Counted from the stretch's first letter, positions 41,941 through 51,140 are shown. The stretch: DNA of 64,000 nt from Alitiscatomonas aceti (GCF_025567195.1 NZ_JAOQJF010000008.1:1-64000), one strand, 5' to 3'. Made by a program: numbers and translations. The notes: generated from the sequence alone by a model not told the origin.

Positions 41941-42846
41941 TCACTCTTTCAGGATCACTGCGTCCGGTATCCTCTCCGCCCACGCAAAGACCGGTTCCTT
42001 CTCTTTCCACACTTTTATGGCTCCGTCCAGCATTCCGAGCATCTTCTCCTTTTCCCCGGGAAGCCTTCCCCGGACCCGGAAGGTGATACAGTCGTGGAAT
42101 CCATCGTAGGCCACGCGCTGGCCCTCCCACTCCATAAGCTGCAAAAGCCTCCGCTCCTCCTCCAGATTCTCCAGCTCGCTGGCCGGAAAAAACCGTCCGG
42201 CCTTCGCATCCTCATATAGCGGTGTTCCGGCTATCAGAAACAGAGAAAAGTTAATGATCCGCTCCGGTCTGGTCCGGTTAAAGAACTCCGCCGTGGCCTC
42301 TGCATTTTCCAGTCCTCTCCCTCTTCCGGCGATGCCTGTCATGATATGGGCGTCATAAATAAGCCCCGCAGCACGCAGCCGCTGGATCTGCTCATAGGCC
42401 TGTTCCAGGGTGTGGTCCTTTTCCATGGTCCCCAGAACGTCGTCCAGGCCGCTTTCAATGCCCAGATACAGATGACCCACTCCCGCCGCAGCCAGAGCCC
42501 TCAGCTCTTCATCGCTTTTCAGCCGGATATTGGTCACTGTCGCGTCCATGTTGATGGAACGGCAGGAAGGAAAGGAGCGCCGGATCTTCCCGGCAATTTC
42601 CAGCAGATGGCCTGTCTCCAGGCCAAAGGCGTTTCCATCCCCTAAAAATACGGTTTCCGGGTCGCCTCCCAGGGCCCGTACCCGGAGGATCTCCTCCTCC
42701 ACCTGTTCCATGGGAAGCTGCCGGTATTTCAGATGCTTAAACAGGTTGCAGAACCGGCAGCGGTTATAGGAGCACCCCACAGCCACTGGCAGCATAAATG
42801 AGGACCGTTCCATGGGTCCCCGGCAGATCTGTCCCTCATAGATCAT
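41941..42846 (-). CDS. Radical SAM protein of unknown function
   Basis: 301 aa. Cluster motif CSYNRCRFC (CX4CX2C spacing, as in a known clade of radical SAM proteins) near residue 26, followed by FLGDGNAFG, a region resembling the SAM-binding GGE motif, and HLYLGIESGLDDVL. It should bind a 4Fe-4S cluster and cleave SAM; the substrate is unknown. Thirty-six bp after the small EamA gene on the same strand, so likely co-transcribed with it. Confidence 0.88.
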   Translation of the reverse strand: MIYEGQICRGPMERSSFMLPVAVGCSYNRCRFCNLFKHLKYRQLPMEQVEEEILRVRALGGDPETVFLGDGNAFGLETGHLLEIAGKIRRSFPSCRSINMDATVTNIRLKSDEELRALAAAGVGHLYLGIESGLDDVLGTMEKDHTLEQAYEQIQRLRAAGLIYDAHIMTGIAGRGRGLENAEATAEFFNRTRPERIINFSLFLIAGTPLYEDAKAGRFFPASELENLEEERRLLQLMEWEGQRVAYDGFHDCITFRVRGRLPGEKEKMLGMLDGAIKVWKEKEPVFAWAERIPDAVILKE

Positions 42847-42882
42847 GATCCAGATTCCTCCCTTCCTTTGTATGCCCGATTT

Positions 42883-43296
42883 CTACAACACCATCAAAAG
42901 CGTTCCCGCACCGATCAGGACACAGCCCAGAACGGTCTTCGGCGTGACGCTCTCATGAAGAAACACAAACGCCAGGATCAGTGTGATCACAACGCTCATT
43001 TTATCAATGGGCACCACCTTGGACGCGTCTCCCATCTGGAGGGCTTTATAATAGCACAGCCAGGATGCCCCGGTGGCAAGGCCCGACAGGATCAGGAAGA
43101 TCCAGCTCTTTTTCCCGATACTGGAAAGCCCGGACTGTCCGCCTGTGAGAAATACCATTCCCCAGGCCATGATGAGCACAACGACCGTCCGCACCGCCGT
43201 CGCCAGATTGGAATTCACTCCCTCGATCCCCACCTTGGCCAGAATGGAGGTCAGCGCCGCAAATATCGAAGAAAGCACTGCAAACAGCATCCACAT
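42883..43296 (-). CDS. Short EamA/EmrE-like membrane transporter
   Basis: 137 aa with about four to five membrane segments, a single EamA unit (half the usual size), ending KTVLGCVLIGAGTLLMVL. Single-unit members act as dimers. The open frame extends 40 codons further, but the promoter TTGACA/TATAAT (43340-43367) lies inside that extension, so the start is 43296. Substrate unknown. Confidence 0.83.
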   Translation of the reverse strand: MWMLFAVLSSIFAALTSILAKVGIEGVNSNLATAVRTVVVLIMAWGMVFLTGGQSGLSSIGKKSWIFLILSGLATGASWLCYYKALQMGDASKVVPIDKMSVVITLILAFVFLHESVTPKTVLGCVLIGAGTLLMVL

Positions 43297-43339
43297 AATG
43301 AACCGCCCCGATTCCCTGGATTTCCCAGAACTTTCTTTT

Positions 43340-43367
43340 ATTATATTCCTTTTTCTACCCTTGTCAA
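43340..43367 (-). promoter_or_regulatory. Promoter of the short EamA / radical SAM genes
   Basis: Minus strand: TTGACA (43362-43367), 16-nt spacer, TATAAT (43340-43345), about 45 bp before the EamA start. Confidence 0.7.
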
Positions 43368-43565
43368 TTATAACCGTTCCGCCATCCACCTTCCTCCGGC
43401 TCATCTCCATGGACAATCCCCTTTCCCTATGCTAAAATGATCCCAGCGGGTACCTGCCCTGCAGCGCGGGGGCTTTCCCTGGACCGGCGGCCGGCAAGGC
43501 GGCAAGACCTGGGCGCGTACAGGGTTCACGGATCCGTAAAAACTTTATAGAAGGAGCGGAGGATC

Positions 43566-44036
43566 ATGCAGATTCAGATCAGGGCAGCCATGGCCCGGGA
43601 CTACGAAGCAGCTGTAAAAATACTTTCACAGGTACAGGATATGCATGTGGAATGGAGACCGGATATTTACAGACATACCAGTCATCTGATGTCAATGGAA
43701 GAGTTTCAGCAGGCCGCAGAGGACCATACGTTCTTCGTTGCGGAAAACGAAAAGAACCAGGTGCTCGGGATCCTCCAGATCATGTTTAAGCATGTGGAAG
43801 GCCCGGCGCATACCACCCGCGATTTTATTTTTGTGGACCGGATGGCTGTGGACGAAGCATACCGGGGAGCCGGTGTTGGACATAAAATGTTTGATTTTCT
43901 GAAAGGATTGAAGGCGGAAAAAAATATGGACGCCATTGAGCTGCAGGTCAACGCAAAAAATACGGCGGCGTATGAAATGTATAGAAAATACGGCTTTACA
44001 GAAAAATCCATCAATCTGGAGCTGCTGGAACCATAA
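43566..44036 (+). CDS. GNAT-family N-acetyltransferase
   Basis: 156 aa. Acetyl-CoA-binding pattern VDRMAVDEAYRGAGVGHKMFDF (motif A, R/QxxGxG/A as RGAGVG) and the C-terminal NTAAYEMYRKYGFTEKS. Transfers an acetyl group to an unidentified amine. Good ribosome site (GGAGCGGAGG). Single gene with a strong terminator after it. Confidence 0.9.
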   Translation: MQIQIRAAMARDYEAAVKILSQVQDMHVEWRPDIYRHTSHLMSMEEFQQAAEDHTFFVAENEKNQVLGILQIMFKHVEGPAHTTRDFIFVDRMAVDEAYRGAGVGHKMFDFLKGLKAEKNMDAIELQVNAKNTAAYEMYRKYGFTEKSINLELLEP

Positions 44037-44068
44037 AAAACACGGTTCCCGCGTAAATAACAGCCAAA

Positions 44069-44106
44069 GGGGCAGGTCCATGGCGGACCTGCCCCTCTCA
44101 TTTTTA
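44069..44106. terminator. Bidirectional terminator between GNAT and dehydratase genes
   Basis: Perfect 11-bp arms GGGGCAGGTCC/GGACCTGCCCC with a 5-nt loop, then TCTCATTTTTA on the plus strand; it also lies just past the dehydratase stop on the minus strand. Confidence 0.8.
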
Positions 44107-44111
44107 TTCCC

Positions 44112-45857
44112 TTAAAACTCCAGGTATGCGCCCTTCATGGGACTTGCCGCATGCTCGCTGAACAGCCGCAGCACTCCCTTCTGGTATTTCTTCTCCCTGG
44201 GTCTCCAGTTCTTTCTCCGTTCCTTTAAGATCTCGTCGATCTCCTCCATGGTCTTTCTCTCTCCATGGATCCCGATGATATTGAGCTTTCTCTCCATCAC
44301 GTCGATCTCGATCAGATCGCCTTCCTCCACCAGTGCGATGGGACCGCCGTCCACAGCCTCAGGGCTGCAGTGGCCGATGACCGGGCCGGTGGACGCGCCG
44401 GAAAACCGTCCGTCGGTGATGAGGGCAATGCTGCGGCCCAGCTCCTTATCGCTGCTGATGGCCTCGGAGGTGTAGAACATCTCCGGCATGCCGCTGCCCT
44501 TGGGGCCCTCGTAGCGGATAAACACTGCATCGCCCTTCTGGACCTTGTGCTTTAACACTGCATCCAGGCACTCCTCCTCGCTGTCAAAGGGCCTTGCATT
44601 TAAAACAGCCTTGAACATTTCCTTGGGACAGGCGGTGTGCTTGATCACTGCTCCCTCCGGTGCCAGGTTGCCCCGGAGAATGGCGATGCTTCCATCGGTG
44701 CCGATGGCCTTATCATAGGGACGGATGATATCCTCCTTTGTCAGAGCCACGCCATAGCGGCTGTTGAACTCGGAAAGCCATTTTCCGCATCTCTCATAAA
44801 AGCCGTTCTGCTTCAGCTCCTCCAGATTCTCGCCCAGGGTCTTTCCTGTAACGGTCATCACATCCAGGTGGAGATGCGCCTTGATCTCCTCCATGATGGC
44901 CGGAACGCCGCCTGCATAATAGAACACCTCTGCCGGCCACCTTCCCGCCGGACGTACATCCAGAAGATAGTGGGCGCCCCTGTGGAGACGGTCAAAGGTA
45001 TCTCCTGTGATCTCGATCCCAAACTCATGGGCAATGGCCGGGATATGAAGAAGACAGTTGGTGCTTCCAGAAATAGCCGCATGGACCAGAATGGCGTTTT
45101 CAAAGCTCTCCAGAGTCACGATCTCGCTGGGCTTCATTCCCGGAGTCAGCGCCAGCTTCACGGCCTGACGGCCGGCTTCCCTGGCAAAATCCAGAAGATC
45201 CGGGCTGGTGGCCGGCATCAGCGCGCTTCCCGGAAGAGCCAGGCCCAGGGCCTCGGCCATGATCTGCATGGTGGAGGCTGTTCCGATAAAGGAGCAGGCT
45301 CCGCAGCTGGGACAGGCGTTGCATTTGGCCCAGTTTAATTTTTCCTCGTCGATCTCGCCCCGCTGGTATCTGGCGCTGTACATGCCTAACTGCTCTAAGG
45401 TCAGCATATCGGGACCGGCGTTCATGGTGCCGCCGGGGACCACGATGGCCGGAACGTCAGCCCGGGCCAGGCCCATGAGATTTCCCGGAAGCCCCTTATC
45501 ACAGCTTGCCAGATATACACCGGCGTCAAAGGGCGTGGCATTGGCATGGATCTCGATCATGCTGGCGATCATCTCACGGCTCACAAGGCTGTAATTGATG
45601 CCGTCGGTCCCCTGGCTCTCGCCGTCACAGATATCCGTGCAGAAATACCGGGCTCCGTGGCCTCCGGCCTCTTCCACGCCCTTTCTTACCTCTTCCACCA
45701 GGATATCCAGATGGCCGCTGCCCGGATGGCTGTCTCCAAAGGTGCTCTCGATCATTACCTGGGGCTTGGAAAGATCCTCCGGCTTCCAGCCCGTACCGAT
45801 ACGTAAGGGATCCAGCTCTGGAGCCAGCTCCCGCATTTCCTGACTTTTTAACTTCAT
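44112..45857 (-). CDS. IlvD/Edd-family dehydratase, probably acting on a sugar acid
   Basis: 581 aa. Iron-sulfur cluster cysteines are visible in SCDKGLPGNLMG, and in CNACPSCGACSFIGTASTM; the C-terminal part has ITDGRFSGASTGPVIGHCSPEA. The family covers dihydroxy-acid dehydratase and aldonate dehydratases. Directly downstream of a GntP-type gluconate permease (40 bp) in a GntR-FCD-controlled cluster, so I favour an aldonate dehydratase over IlvD. The exact sugar acid is unknown. Confidence 0.87.
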   Translation of the reverse strand: MKLKSQEMRELAPELDPLRIGTGWKPEDLSKPQVMIESTFGDSHPGSGHLDILVEEVRKGVEEAGGHGARYFCTDICDGESQGTDGINYSLVSREMIASMIEIHANATPFDAGVYLASCDKGLPGNLMGLARADVPAIVVPGGTMNAGPDMLTLEQLGMYSARYQRGEIDEEKLNWAKCNACPSCGACSFIGTASTMQIMAEALGLALPGSALMPATSPDLLDFAREAGRQAVKLALTPGMKPSEIVTLESFENAILVHAAISGSTNCLLHIPAIAHEFGIEITGDTFDRLHRGAHYLLDVRPAGRWPAEVFYYAGGVPAIMEEIKAHLHLDVMTVTGKTLGENLEELKQNGFYERCGKWLSEFNSRYGVALTKEDIIRPYDKAIGTDGSIAILRGNLAPEGAVIKHTACPKEMFKAVLNARPFDSEEECLDAVLKHKVQKGDAVFIRYEGPKGSGMPEMFYTSEAISSDKELGRSIALITDGRFSGASTGPVIGHCSPEAVDGGPIALVEEGDLIEIDVMERKLNIIGIHGERKTMEEIDEILKERRKNWRPREKKYQKGVLRLFSEHAASPMKGAYLEF

Positions 45858-45897
45858 AACTGCCGCTCCTTTTCTAATCTGAGAAAAACTGAACTAT

Positions 45898-47250
45898 TTA
45901 TGCAAAGAATGAAATGATCAGGGCCACAAGGAAGCCGGTTCCTCCCACCAGGGTCTCCATGATGGTCCATGTTTTAAGCGTTGTCTTTTCGTCCATTCCC
46001 ACCAGGGATTTTACCAGCCAGAAGCCGGAATCGTTAAAGTGGGAGCAGACAGTGGCCCCTCCGGCAACAGCCGCCGTGGTGCAGGCCAGATATAAGGGGG
46101 ACAGGCCCGCGATCTCCGGCATGGCCGCGATGATCCCGGCCGCCATGGTCATAGCCACAGTTGCGGAACCCACGCAGATCCTTACCAGGGCTGCCACCAC
46201 AAAGGCCACCACAACGATGGGAAGGTTTGCAGAGGATACTGCCTGGCCGATGATATCGCCAAGGCCGGAATACTGGAGCATATAGCGGAGCACGCCGCCG
46301 CAGGCTGTTACCAGAAGGATCAGTCCTGTGGGCTCCAGGGATTTTGTCATGATCTTTTCCAGCTCCGGCATGGTATATCCATGTTTTACGCCCAGGATCA
46401 CCATTGCCACAACGGTGGCGATCAGAAGGGCCACAAAGGGCTCACCCAGGAAGCCTACGATCGGACGGAGGCTTTCCATGGCCGGGACCACTCCAGCCAC
46501 AGAGTCCAGGATAATCAGTACCAGGGGAATCAGAATGATCCCGACGATGGTCCAGAAGCCAGGGAGCTTGGATTCATCCATATCTGCCTGGTTTGCCACA
46601 TGCTCCGGGACCGGAACCATATATTTCTTTCCGCAGATGGAGCCCCATACTGGTCCTGCCACGATCATGGCAAAGATACCGCAGAAGATCCCGATGCCGA
46701 TGACCCAGCCCAGGTCCACATTTAACATGTTGGCCACCAGGATCGGACCCGGTGTGGGCGGAATGAACGCATGGCCCACCGCAAGACCCGCTAAAAGCGG
46801 GATCGCATAAAACAGAGAGGAACGCTTCGTCCTCTTGGCCAGAGAGAAGGCCAGGGGGATCAGGATGATCAGGCCGGCGTCAAAGAATACCGGCATGGCG
46901 ATCACAAGGCCTGTGATGCCCAGGGCCCAGGCGGCCTTCTGGTCTCCGAACCGCTTTACCATGGTCACAGCCAGGGTCTGGGCGCCGCCCGAGACCTCCA
47001 GGATCGCGCCGAACATGGATCCCAGGCCCACTAACAGGGCGATTCCCTTTAATGTGTTTCCGATACCGTCATTGACGGCTGTTACGATCTGCTCATAGGG
47101 CATACCGGCCAGAAGACCGATGGCGATGGCGCCGATCAGGATCGCTACCATTGCCTGCACCTTAAATTTGATGATCAGGACCAGCAGCAGTACCAGTCCG
47201 ATCACAGCGGCGGCTACCAGCCTGCCGGGGTTTAAAGCTACAGCTTCCAT
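45898..47250 (-). CDS. GntP-family gluconate/aldonate permease
   Basis: 450 aa, about 12 membrane segments. Typical GntP stretches: GIGNTLKGIALLVGLGSMFG, PVFFDAGLIILIPLAFSLA, HAFIPPTPGPILVA and NDSGFWLVKSL. Imports gluconate-like sugar acids with protons. I take 47250 as start since GGGAGG is 10 bp upstream; an ATG nine bp earlier lies right against that site. Driven by the promoter at 47331-47359, flanked by two operator copies. Confidence 0.92.
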   Translation of the reverse strand: MEAVALNPGRLVAAAVIGLVLLLVLIIKFKVQAMVAILIGAIAIGLLAGMPYEQIVTAVNDGIGNTLKGIALLVGLGSMFGAILEVSGGAQTLAVTMVKRFGDQKAAWALGITGLVIAMPVFFDAGLIILIPLAFSLAKRTKRSSLFYAIPLLAGLAVGHAFIPPTPGPILVANMLNVDLGWVIGIGIFCGIFAMIVAGPVWGSICGKKYMVPVPEHVANQADMDESKLPGFWTIVGIILIPLVLIILDSVAGVVPAMESLRPIVGFLGEPFVALLIATVVAMVILGVKHGYTMPELEKIMTKSLEPTGLILLVTACGGVLRYMLQYSGLGDIIGQAVSSANLPIVVVAFVVAALVRICVGSATVAMTMAAGIIAAMPEIAGLSPLYLACTTAAVAGGATVCSHFNDSGFWLVKSLVGMDEKTTLKTWTIMETLVGGTGFLVALIISFFA

Positions 47251-47300
47251 AGTGAACATACCTCCCGTTTTTACATACCTCTTTGGATTCACTCTTAAAT

Positions 47301-47311
47301 ACATCAGATGT
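47301..47311. promoter_or_regulatory. GntR operator copy 1 (downstream of the gntP start site)
   Basis: ACATCAGATGT, a perfect 5-1-5 palindrome, about 20 bp downstream of the predicted start of transcription. It shares the ACRTC-A-GAYGT pattern with three other sites in this cluster. Confidence 0.65.
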
Positions 47312-47330
47312 CTTATGACATCCTGGTTTC

Positions 47331-47359
47331 ATTGTACTTATTTTGACTATTATTGTCAA
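47331..47359 (-). promoter_or_regulatory. Promoter of the permease/dehydratase operon
   Basis: Minus strand: TTGACA (47354-47359), 17-nt spacer, TACAAT (47331-47336). Operator-like palindromes lie directly before the -35 and about 20 bp past the -10. Confidence 0.8.
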
Positions 47360-47360
47360 T

Positions 47361-47371
47361 ACGTCAGATGT
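47361..47371. promoter_or_regulatory. GntR operator copy 2 (next to the -35)
   Basis: ACGTCAGATGT, one mismatch from the palindrome at 47301, exactly 60 bp from it and one base from the -35 element. Confidence 0.6.
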
Positions 47372-47481
47372 TCTTCCTTGGTTTTCTCTTTTTCGCACAA
47401 AAAAACAGCGGTTTCTCCCGTCTGGGACCCGCTGTTTTCATTCATTCTGCACAATACGTCCGGCCGGGCATCTGCCGTCAT

Positions 47482-47492
47482 TCATCAGACGT
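47482..47492. promoter_or_regulatory. Possible GntR operator copy 3
   Basis: TCATCAGACGT, a weaker match just past the regulator's stop codon, next to a palindromic CAGACGTCTG. Possibly an auxiliary site. Confidence 0.35.
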
Positions 47493-47505
47493 CTGCCCCC
47501 TGGCC

Positions 47506-48237
47506 CTATTCCCCTTCTTTCCGGCCTTCCAAGTCCTTTTCCTGGGCCTCCAGAAGCTCCAGGAGCTTCTGCCGGTTATAGGTCAGATGCATGATCATGG
47601 CGCACCTGGCCCCCACCGAATCTCCCTTCAGGATGGCATTGGTCACTGCCCGGTGGGTCTCAATGGTCTCCTTCATCAGCTGCCGGCGGGTCAGGGTCGC
47701 AAAGGTGGACACGCTGGAGTTGATAAGGGGGATCAGGATTTCCACCACCCGGTTCCGGCTGCACTTTGCAATGCAGGTATGGAATTCAATGTCTTTTTTA
47801 ATATGGTTGATCCCGGCAGTATACTGGCGCTCCACCTGGTCGCAGAGAGACTCAAGCTGCGCCTTCTCCTCCTCTGACGCGTACTCGCTGGCCAGGGCGG
47901 CGATCTCCGGCTCCAGCATGAGCCTCACCTCAAAAAGCTCCAGGGCCAGGTGGTATTTGTCCTCAAACCGGCCAAGCCCCAGAGGATCCTCCTCCAGGGA
48001 GCTGGTACTCACCACATACGTTCCCGAGCCCCTCCGCACCTCCAGGACGCCCTTTGATACCAGGCTTTTCACTGCCTCCCTTATGGTGCTCCGTCCCACG
48101 CCGAACTTTTCCGCCAGCTCAAATTCGTTGGGGAGCTTTTCACCGATGGCTACCGGCTCATTTAATATGTACTCCATCAGGGAATCCTCGATCTGGGAGC
48201 CCAGGAGCTTTTTTCCCACTTTTTCCAACTGATCCAT
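47506..48237 (-). CDS. FadR-type (FCD) GntR transcriptional regulator
   Basis: 243 aa. N-terminal winged helix with LPNEFELAEKFGVGRSTIREAVKSLVSKGVLEVRRGSGTYV-like pattern (about 30-75), C-terminal all-helical FCD domain with metal/ligand residues in DIEFHTCIAKCSRN and two later His. Such proteins respond to sugar acids or related carboxylates. Start at 48237 (ribosome site GGAGGAGGACC), 10 bp after the EamA stop. Four copies of a common palindrome in the cluster are likely its targets. Confidence 0.9.
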   Translation of the reverse strand: MDQLEKVGKKLLGSQIEDSLMEYILNEPVAIGEKLPNEFELAEKFGVGRSTIREAVKSLVSKGVLEVRRGSGTYVVSTSSLEEDPLGLGRFEDKYHLALELFEVRLMLEPEIAALASEYASEEEKAQLESLCDQVERQYTAGINHIKKDIEFHTCIAKCSRNRVVEILIPLINSSVSTFATLTRRQLMKETIETHRAVTNAILKGDSVGARCAMIMHLTYNRQKLLELLEAQEKDLEGRKEGE

Positions 48238-48247
48238 GGTCCTCCTC

Positions 48248-49135
48248 CTACGAATTTTTCGCGTACAGATAGACGCCCGCCAGCACAACCGCAGCTCCCG
48301 CCACCTGGATCAGTCCCGGGATCTCCCCGAACAGAAGGATCGCGGAGATGGAGGCAAATACCGGCCCCGCCAGCTTCACTGTGCTCACATAGGTGGGCGT
48401 TAAGAACTTAAGGCTCCAGCTGAATACGCTGTGGCCCAAAAGGGTACAGAACACAGCCAGGCACAGGCTCATGATCCAGTTAATGGGCTCATAGCCGGTC
48501 ATGGGCACGCCGGAAACGGCGTCGAAGACCAGCAGGGATAAAAAGCAGCCCCAGTAAAGGACGTATGTATACACCATGGTGCTCATATGGCTCCGTTCCC
48601 TGGTCCCGATCAGCGTATAGCAGGCCGAGAAAAAGGCCGCTAAAAGAGCCAGGATATCGCCTAAGACTGCGTTCTTTCCGGCTCCGCCTCCCGTATCGGC
48701 CATGGCGATGACCACGCTTCCAAGAAAGGCGATCCCGATGGCCAGGATCTCCTTTTTCCGGATCTTCTTTCCGAAAAAGATCAGGTATCCGAAGGCCGCA
48801 AAGGCCACCTCCGTATTGACTAACACCGTGGAGCTGGCAATGGACGTGTTGCTCAGGGACTCAAACCATACCACAAAGTGCATGGCCAGGAACAGGCCCG
48901 AAAGGCCGCAGAAAGCCAGATCCTTCCCTTTTAAGGAAAGCAGCTCTTTCCTGGTCTCCCTTTTGGAAAAAATAAGCGGCGTCAGCAAAAGCACCGTCCA
49001 GCCCAGCCGGTAGGTGGCTGCAATGGTACTGGGCGCTGTCATATACCGGAAAAACGCCGACGACATGGAACAGCTGAACACTCCGGCTAAGAGGATCAGC
49101 TTGGCCTTCAGATTCGATCCAGATCTCTCATTCAT
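48248..49135 (-). CDS. EamA-family (DMT) transporter
   Basis: 295 aa with ten membrane segments in two EamA repeats (SSAFFRYMTAPS in the first, TPTYVSTVKLAGPVFASISA in the second). Its neighbours suggest a metabolite exporter tied to sugar-acid use, but the substrate is unknown. Its promoter at 49215-49243 carries an operator copy in the spacer, and the regulator gene follows by 10 bp, so the pair is probably autoregulated. Confidence 0.88.
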   Translation of the reverse strand: MNERSGSNLKAKLILLAGVFSCSMSSAFFRYMTAPSTIAATYRLGWTVLLLTPLIFSKRETRKELLSLKGKDLAFCGLSGLFLAMHFVVWFESLSNTSIASSTVLVNTEVAFAAFGYLIFFGKKIRKKEILAIGIAFLGSVVIAMADTGGGAGKNAVLGDILALLAAFFSACYTLIGTRERSHMSTMVYTYVLYWGCFLSLLVFDAVSGVPMTGYEPINWIMSLCLAVFCTLLGHSVFSWSLKFLTPTYVSTVKLAGPVFASISAILLFGEIPGLIQVAGAAVVLAGVYLYAKNS

Positions 49136-49214
49136 TTTCTTTCTCCCCCGCGTAAACAGATCGATGGTCCCCGGCTCCGGAAGCTCCGGCTGCCAGAGGA
49201 CCCGGAATACGTCT

Positions 49215-49243
49215 ATGATAATACGTCAGATGAGTAAAGTCAA
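49215..49243 (-). promoter_or_regulatory. Promoter of the EamA-GntR pair with operator in its spacer
   Basis: Minus strand: TTGACT (49238-49243), 17-nt spacer, TATCAT (49215-49220). The spacer holds ACGTCAGATGA (49223-49233), matching the operators ahead of gntP; binding there would block polymerase. Confidence 0.75.
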
Positions 49244-50316
49244 CGGCTTTCCCCATCCTCTCCGTAGAGCTTCACCAGATCCTCAATGATGAGCAGGCCC
49301 ACAGGCCCTAAAAAAAAGCCGGACACGCCAAACAGTTCCAGGCCCACATACATGGAGAACAGGGTCTCCAGCGCCGAAAGGCCCATGCGGCTTCCCATGA
49401 GCTTTGCCTCCAGGAACTGCCGGATAAAATAGCAGAGGCCGTAGATAAAAAGGAGCACCGCCCCCCTCCACCACTGGCGCTCCAGGAGAAGGAAGGCTCC
49501 CCAGGGGACCAGCACCGCTCCGGTCCCGAACACCGGAAGGGCGTCCAGGAGCCCGATCCCCAGGCCCAGCAGCACCGAATACGGATTCCCCAGAAGGGTC
49601 AGTCCCAGGGTACAGATCATGGCCGTCACCGCCATGATCACAAGCTGGGTCTTAAACCATGCGCTGCCCGCCGACGCGATCCGTCTTCCCAGGACAGAAA
49701 ATTCCCGGTGGAAGATGGATCCGCTCTTTTTCTCCCGGATCTCATCCATTTCCTCCAGGGTCATGACTGCGGCCACAAAAAAGAGCACCAGAAATACCAC
49801 AGCCCGGACCGCCCAGGCCAGGACGCTGACAGAATTGGTCATAAGAAGAGGAAGGGACGCCTGACGCACAGCCTCTGACGCGTCGCGGACCAGCTCCCTG
49901 GCCAGGCCCACAAGGCTTTCCGGCATCAGCCCCATCTTCTCCTCCAGGCTTAAAAACAGGCCTGTAAGGACCCGGTCGGCCTCAGAAAGCCATTCCGGAA
50001 GACGGACCATGAAAAGCCTGGCCTGGGCCAGAAGCCGGCTGCTCCCAAGATAAAAAAGCCAGCCCAGGACTGCTCCCATAAAAAGAAGCTCCACGCCGCC
50101 GATGACCGCCGCAGGGATCCTGCGCTCCTTCCCGCCCAGCCGGATCGTGAGCCTCCGCTCAAAATACCGGACCGACGGTCCCATCCACATGGCCGCCAGG
50201 TAGGCGCACAAAAAGGGAACCACCAGGGGCAGGAGGTATTTGAAGCCTCCGTAGACTGCCCCGGTAATTCCCAGTATCAGAAAGATCTTCTTCAGTTTTT
50301 TGCCCGGCTTACCCAT
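49240..50316 (-). CDS. AI-2E/YtvI-family membrane protein
   Basis: 358 aa with about eight membrane segments: a pair at the N-terminus (LPLVVPFLCAYLAAMWMGPSV), a long periplasmic-type amphipathic middle, and the conserved C-terminal block DALPVFGTGAVLVPWG and FSMYVGLELFGVSGFFLGPVG. Clostridial and bacillar relatives include the sporulation protein YtvI; transport of an unknown ligand is the usual suggestion. Alone, 65 bp after the pseudouridine synthase gene. Confidence 0.87.
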   Translation of the reverse strand: MGKPGKKLKKIFLILGITGAVYGGFKYLLPLVVPFLCAYLAAMWMGPSVRYFERRLTIRLGGKERRIPAAVIGGVELLFMGAVLGWLFYLGSSRLLAQARLFMVRLPEWLSEADRVLTGLFLSLEEKMGLMPESLVGLARELVRDASEAVRQASLPLLMTNSVSVLAWAVRAVVFLVLFFVAAVMTLEEMDEIREKKSGSIFHREFSVLGRRIASAGSAWFKTQLVIMAVTAMICTLGLTLLGNPYSVLLGLGIGLLDALPVFGTGAVLVPWGAFLLLERQWWRGAVLLFIYGLCYFIRQFLEAKLMGSRMGLSALETLFSMYVGLELFGVSGFFLGPVGLLIIEDLVKLYGEDGESR

Positions 50317-50381
50317 GGAATCACCCGTTTCTGTTTTGTACTTCCTTTGTACACCACTTAGTATGGGCCGGATTCCTTTCC

Positions 50382-51083
50382 TTATGCGTCCTGGAAAAAT
50401 TTAAATTTTGAAAATGCGCCGCCGGACGGAGGCACGGAAAAGGTCATGGGCTTTCCTGTGGACGGATGGACAAAGGAAAGGGACATGGCGCAGAGAGCCA
50501 GAGGCCCTGCTGCTGCGGCCGCTCCTGTTCCGTATTTCCGGTCCCCAAAGAGCGGCAGGCCCCTGGATGCAAACTGGACCCGGATCTGGTGGTGGCGTCC
50601 GGTCTCCAGACGGATCCGTAAAAGCGTCAGGATCCCGTTTCCCCCGTCCTCCAGGCTTTCCAGAGCCTCATAGGACAGTTCAGCCCGTTTTCCACATTTT
50701 CCACCATGATCCACAACATAGGATTCATTTCCATCCACGGATTTTTCCAGATAATCCACAAACTTATCCACATCTTTTTCCGGCTTTCCACATACAACAG
50801 CCCCATAGATCTTCTCCAGCTTCCGGTCCTGGACCTGTCTGCTCAAGGCTGCGGCAGCATTTTTAGACAATGCATACACCATTACCCCTGACACAGGCTT
50901 ATCCAGTCTGTGGATAACTCCCACATAGGGCTCCTTTCCCGGCGTGCATAACTTGTGGATAACCAGATATTTCCGGATCTCGCTGACCATATCCGGCGCA
51001 AACCGCTTCGCCGCCTGGGATTCCACCCCCGCAGGCTTCACCGCCACCAGAATATCCTTATCTGCATATAATACCTGTACCAT
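50382..51083 (-). CDS. RluA-family pseudouridine synthase
   Basis: 233 aa. Catalytic motif HRLDKPVSGVMVYALSK with the nucleophilic Asp, then GRHHQIRVQFASRGLPLFGDRKYG. There is no S4 domain. It isomerises uridine to pseudouridine in rRNA or tRNA; the target site is unknown. Start at 51083 has GGAAGGACC upstream. Confidence 0.92.
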   Translation of the reverse strand: MVQVLYADKDILVAVKPAGVESQAAKRFAPDMVSEIRKYLVIHKLCTPGKEPYVGVIHRLDKPVSGVMVYALSKNAAAALSRQVQDRKLEKIYGAVVCGKPEKDVDKFVDYLEKSVDGNESYVVDHGGKCGKRAELSYEALESLEDGGNGILTLLRIRLETGRHHQIRVQFASRGLPLFGDRKYGTGAAAAAGPLALCAMSLSFVHPSTGKPMTFSVPPSGGAFSKFKFFQDA

Positions 51084-51140
51084 GGTCCTTCCTTTCCTTC
51101 TGTCCATTTACTTTGATGATAAAAATATTTTCCAAACCCC

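Noticed and set aside
41408..42000. A HicA toxin gene near the HicB-like protein
   Set aside because: No short frame with the HicA G-H pattern lies within the neighbouring intergenic regions.
44637..45338. 233-codon plus-strand frame opposite the dehydratase gene
   Set aside because: Shadow of a conserved gene with clear active-site motifs on the other strand.
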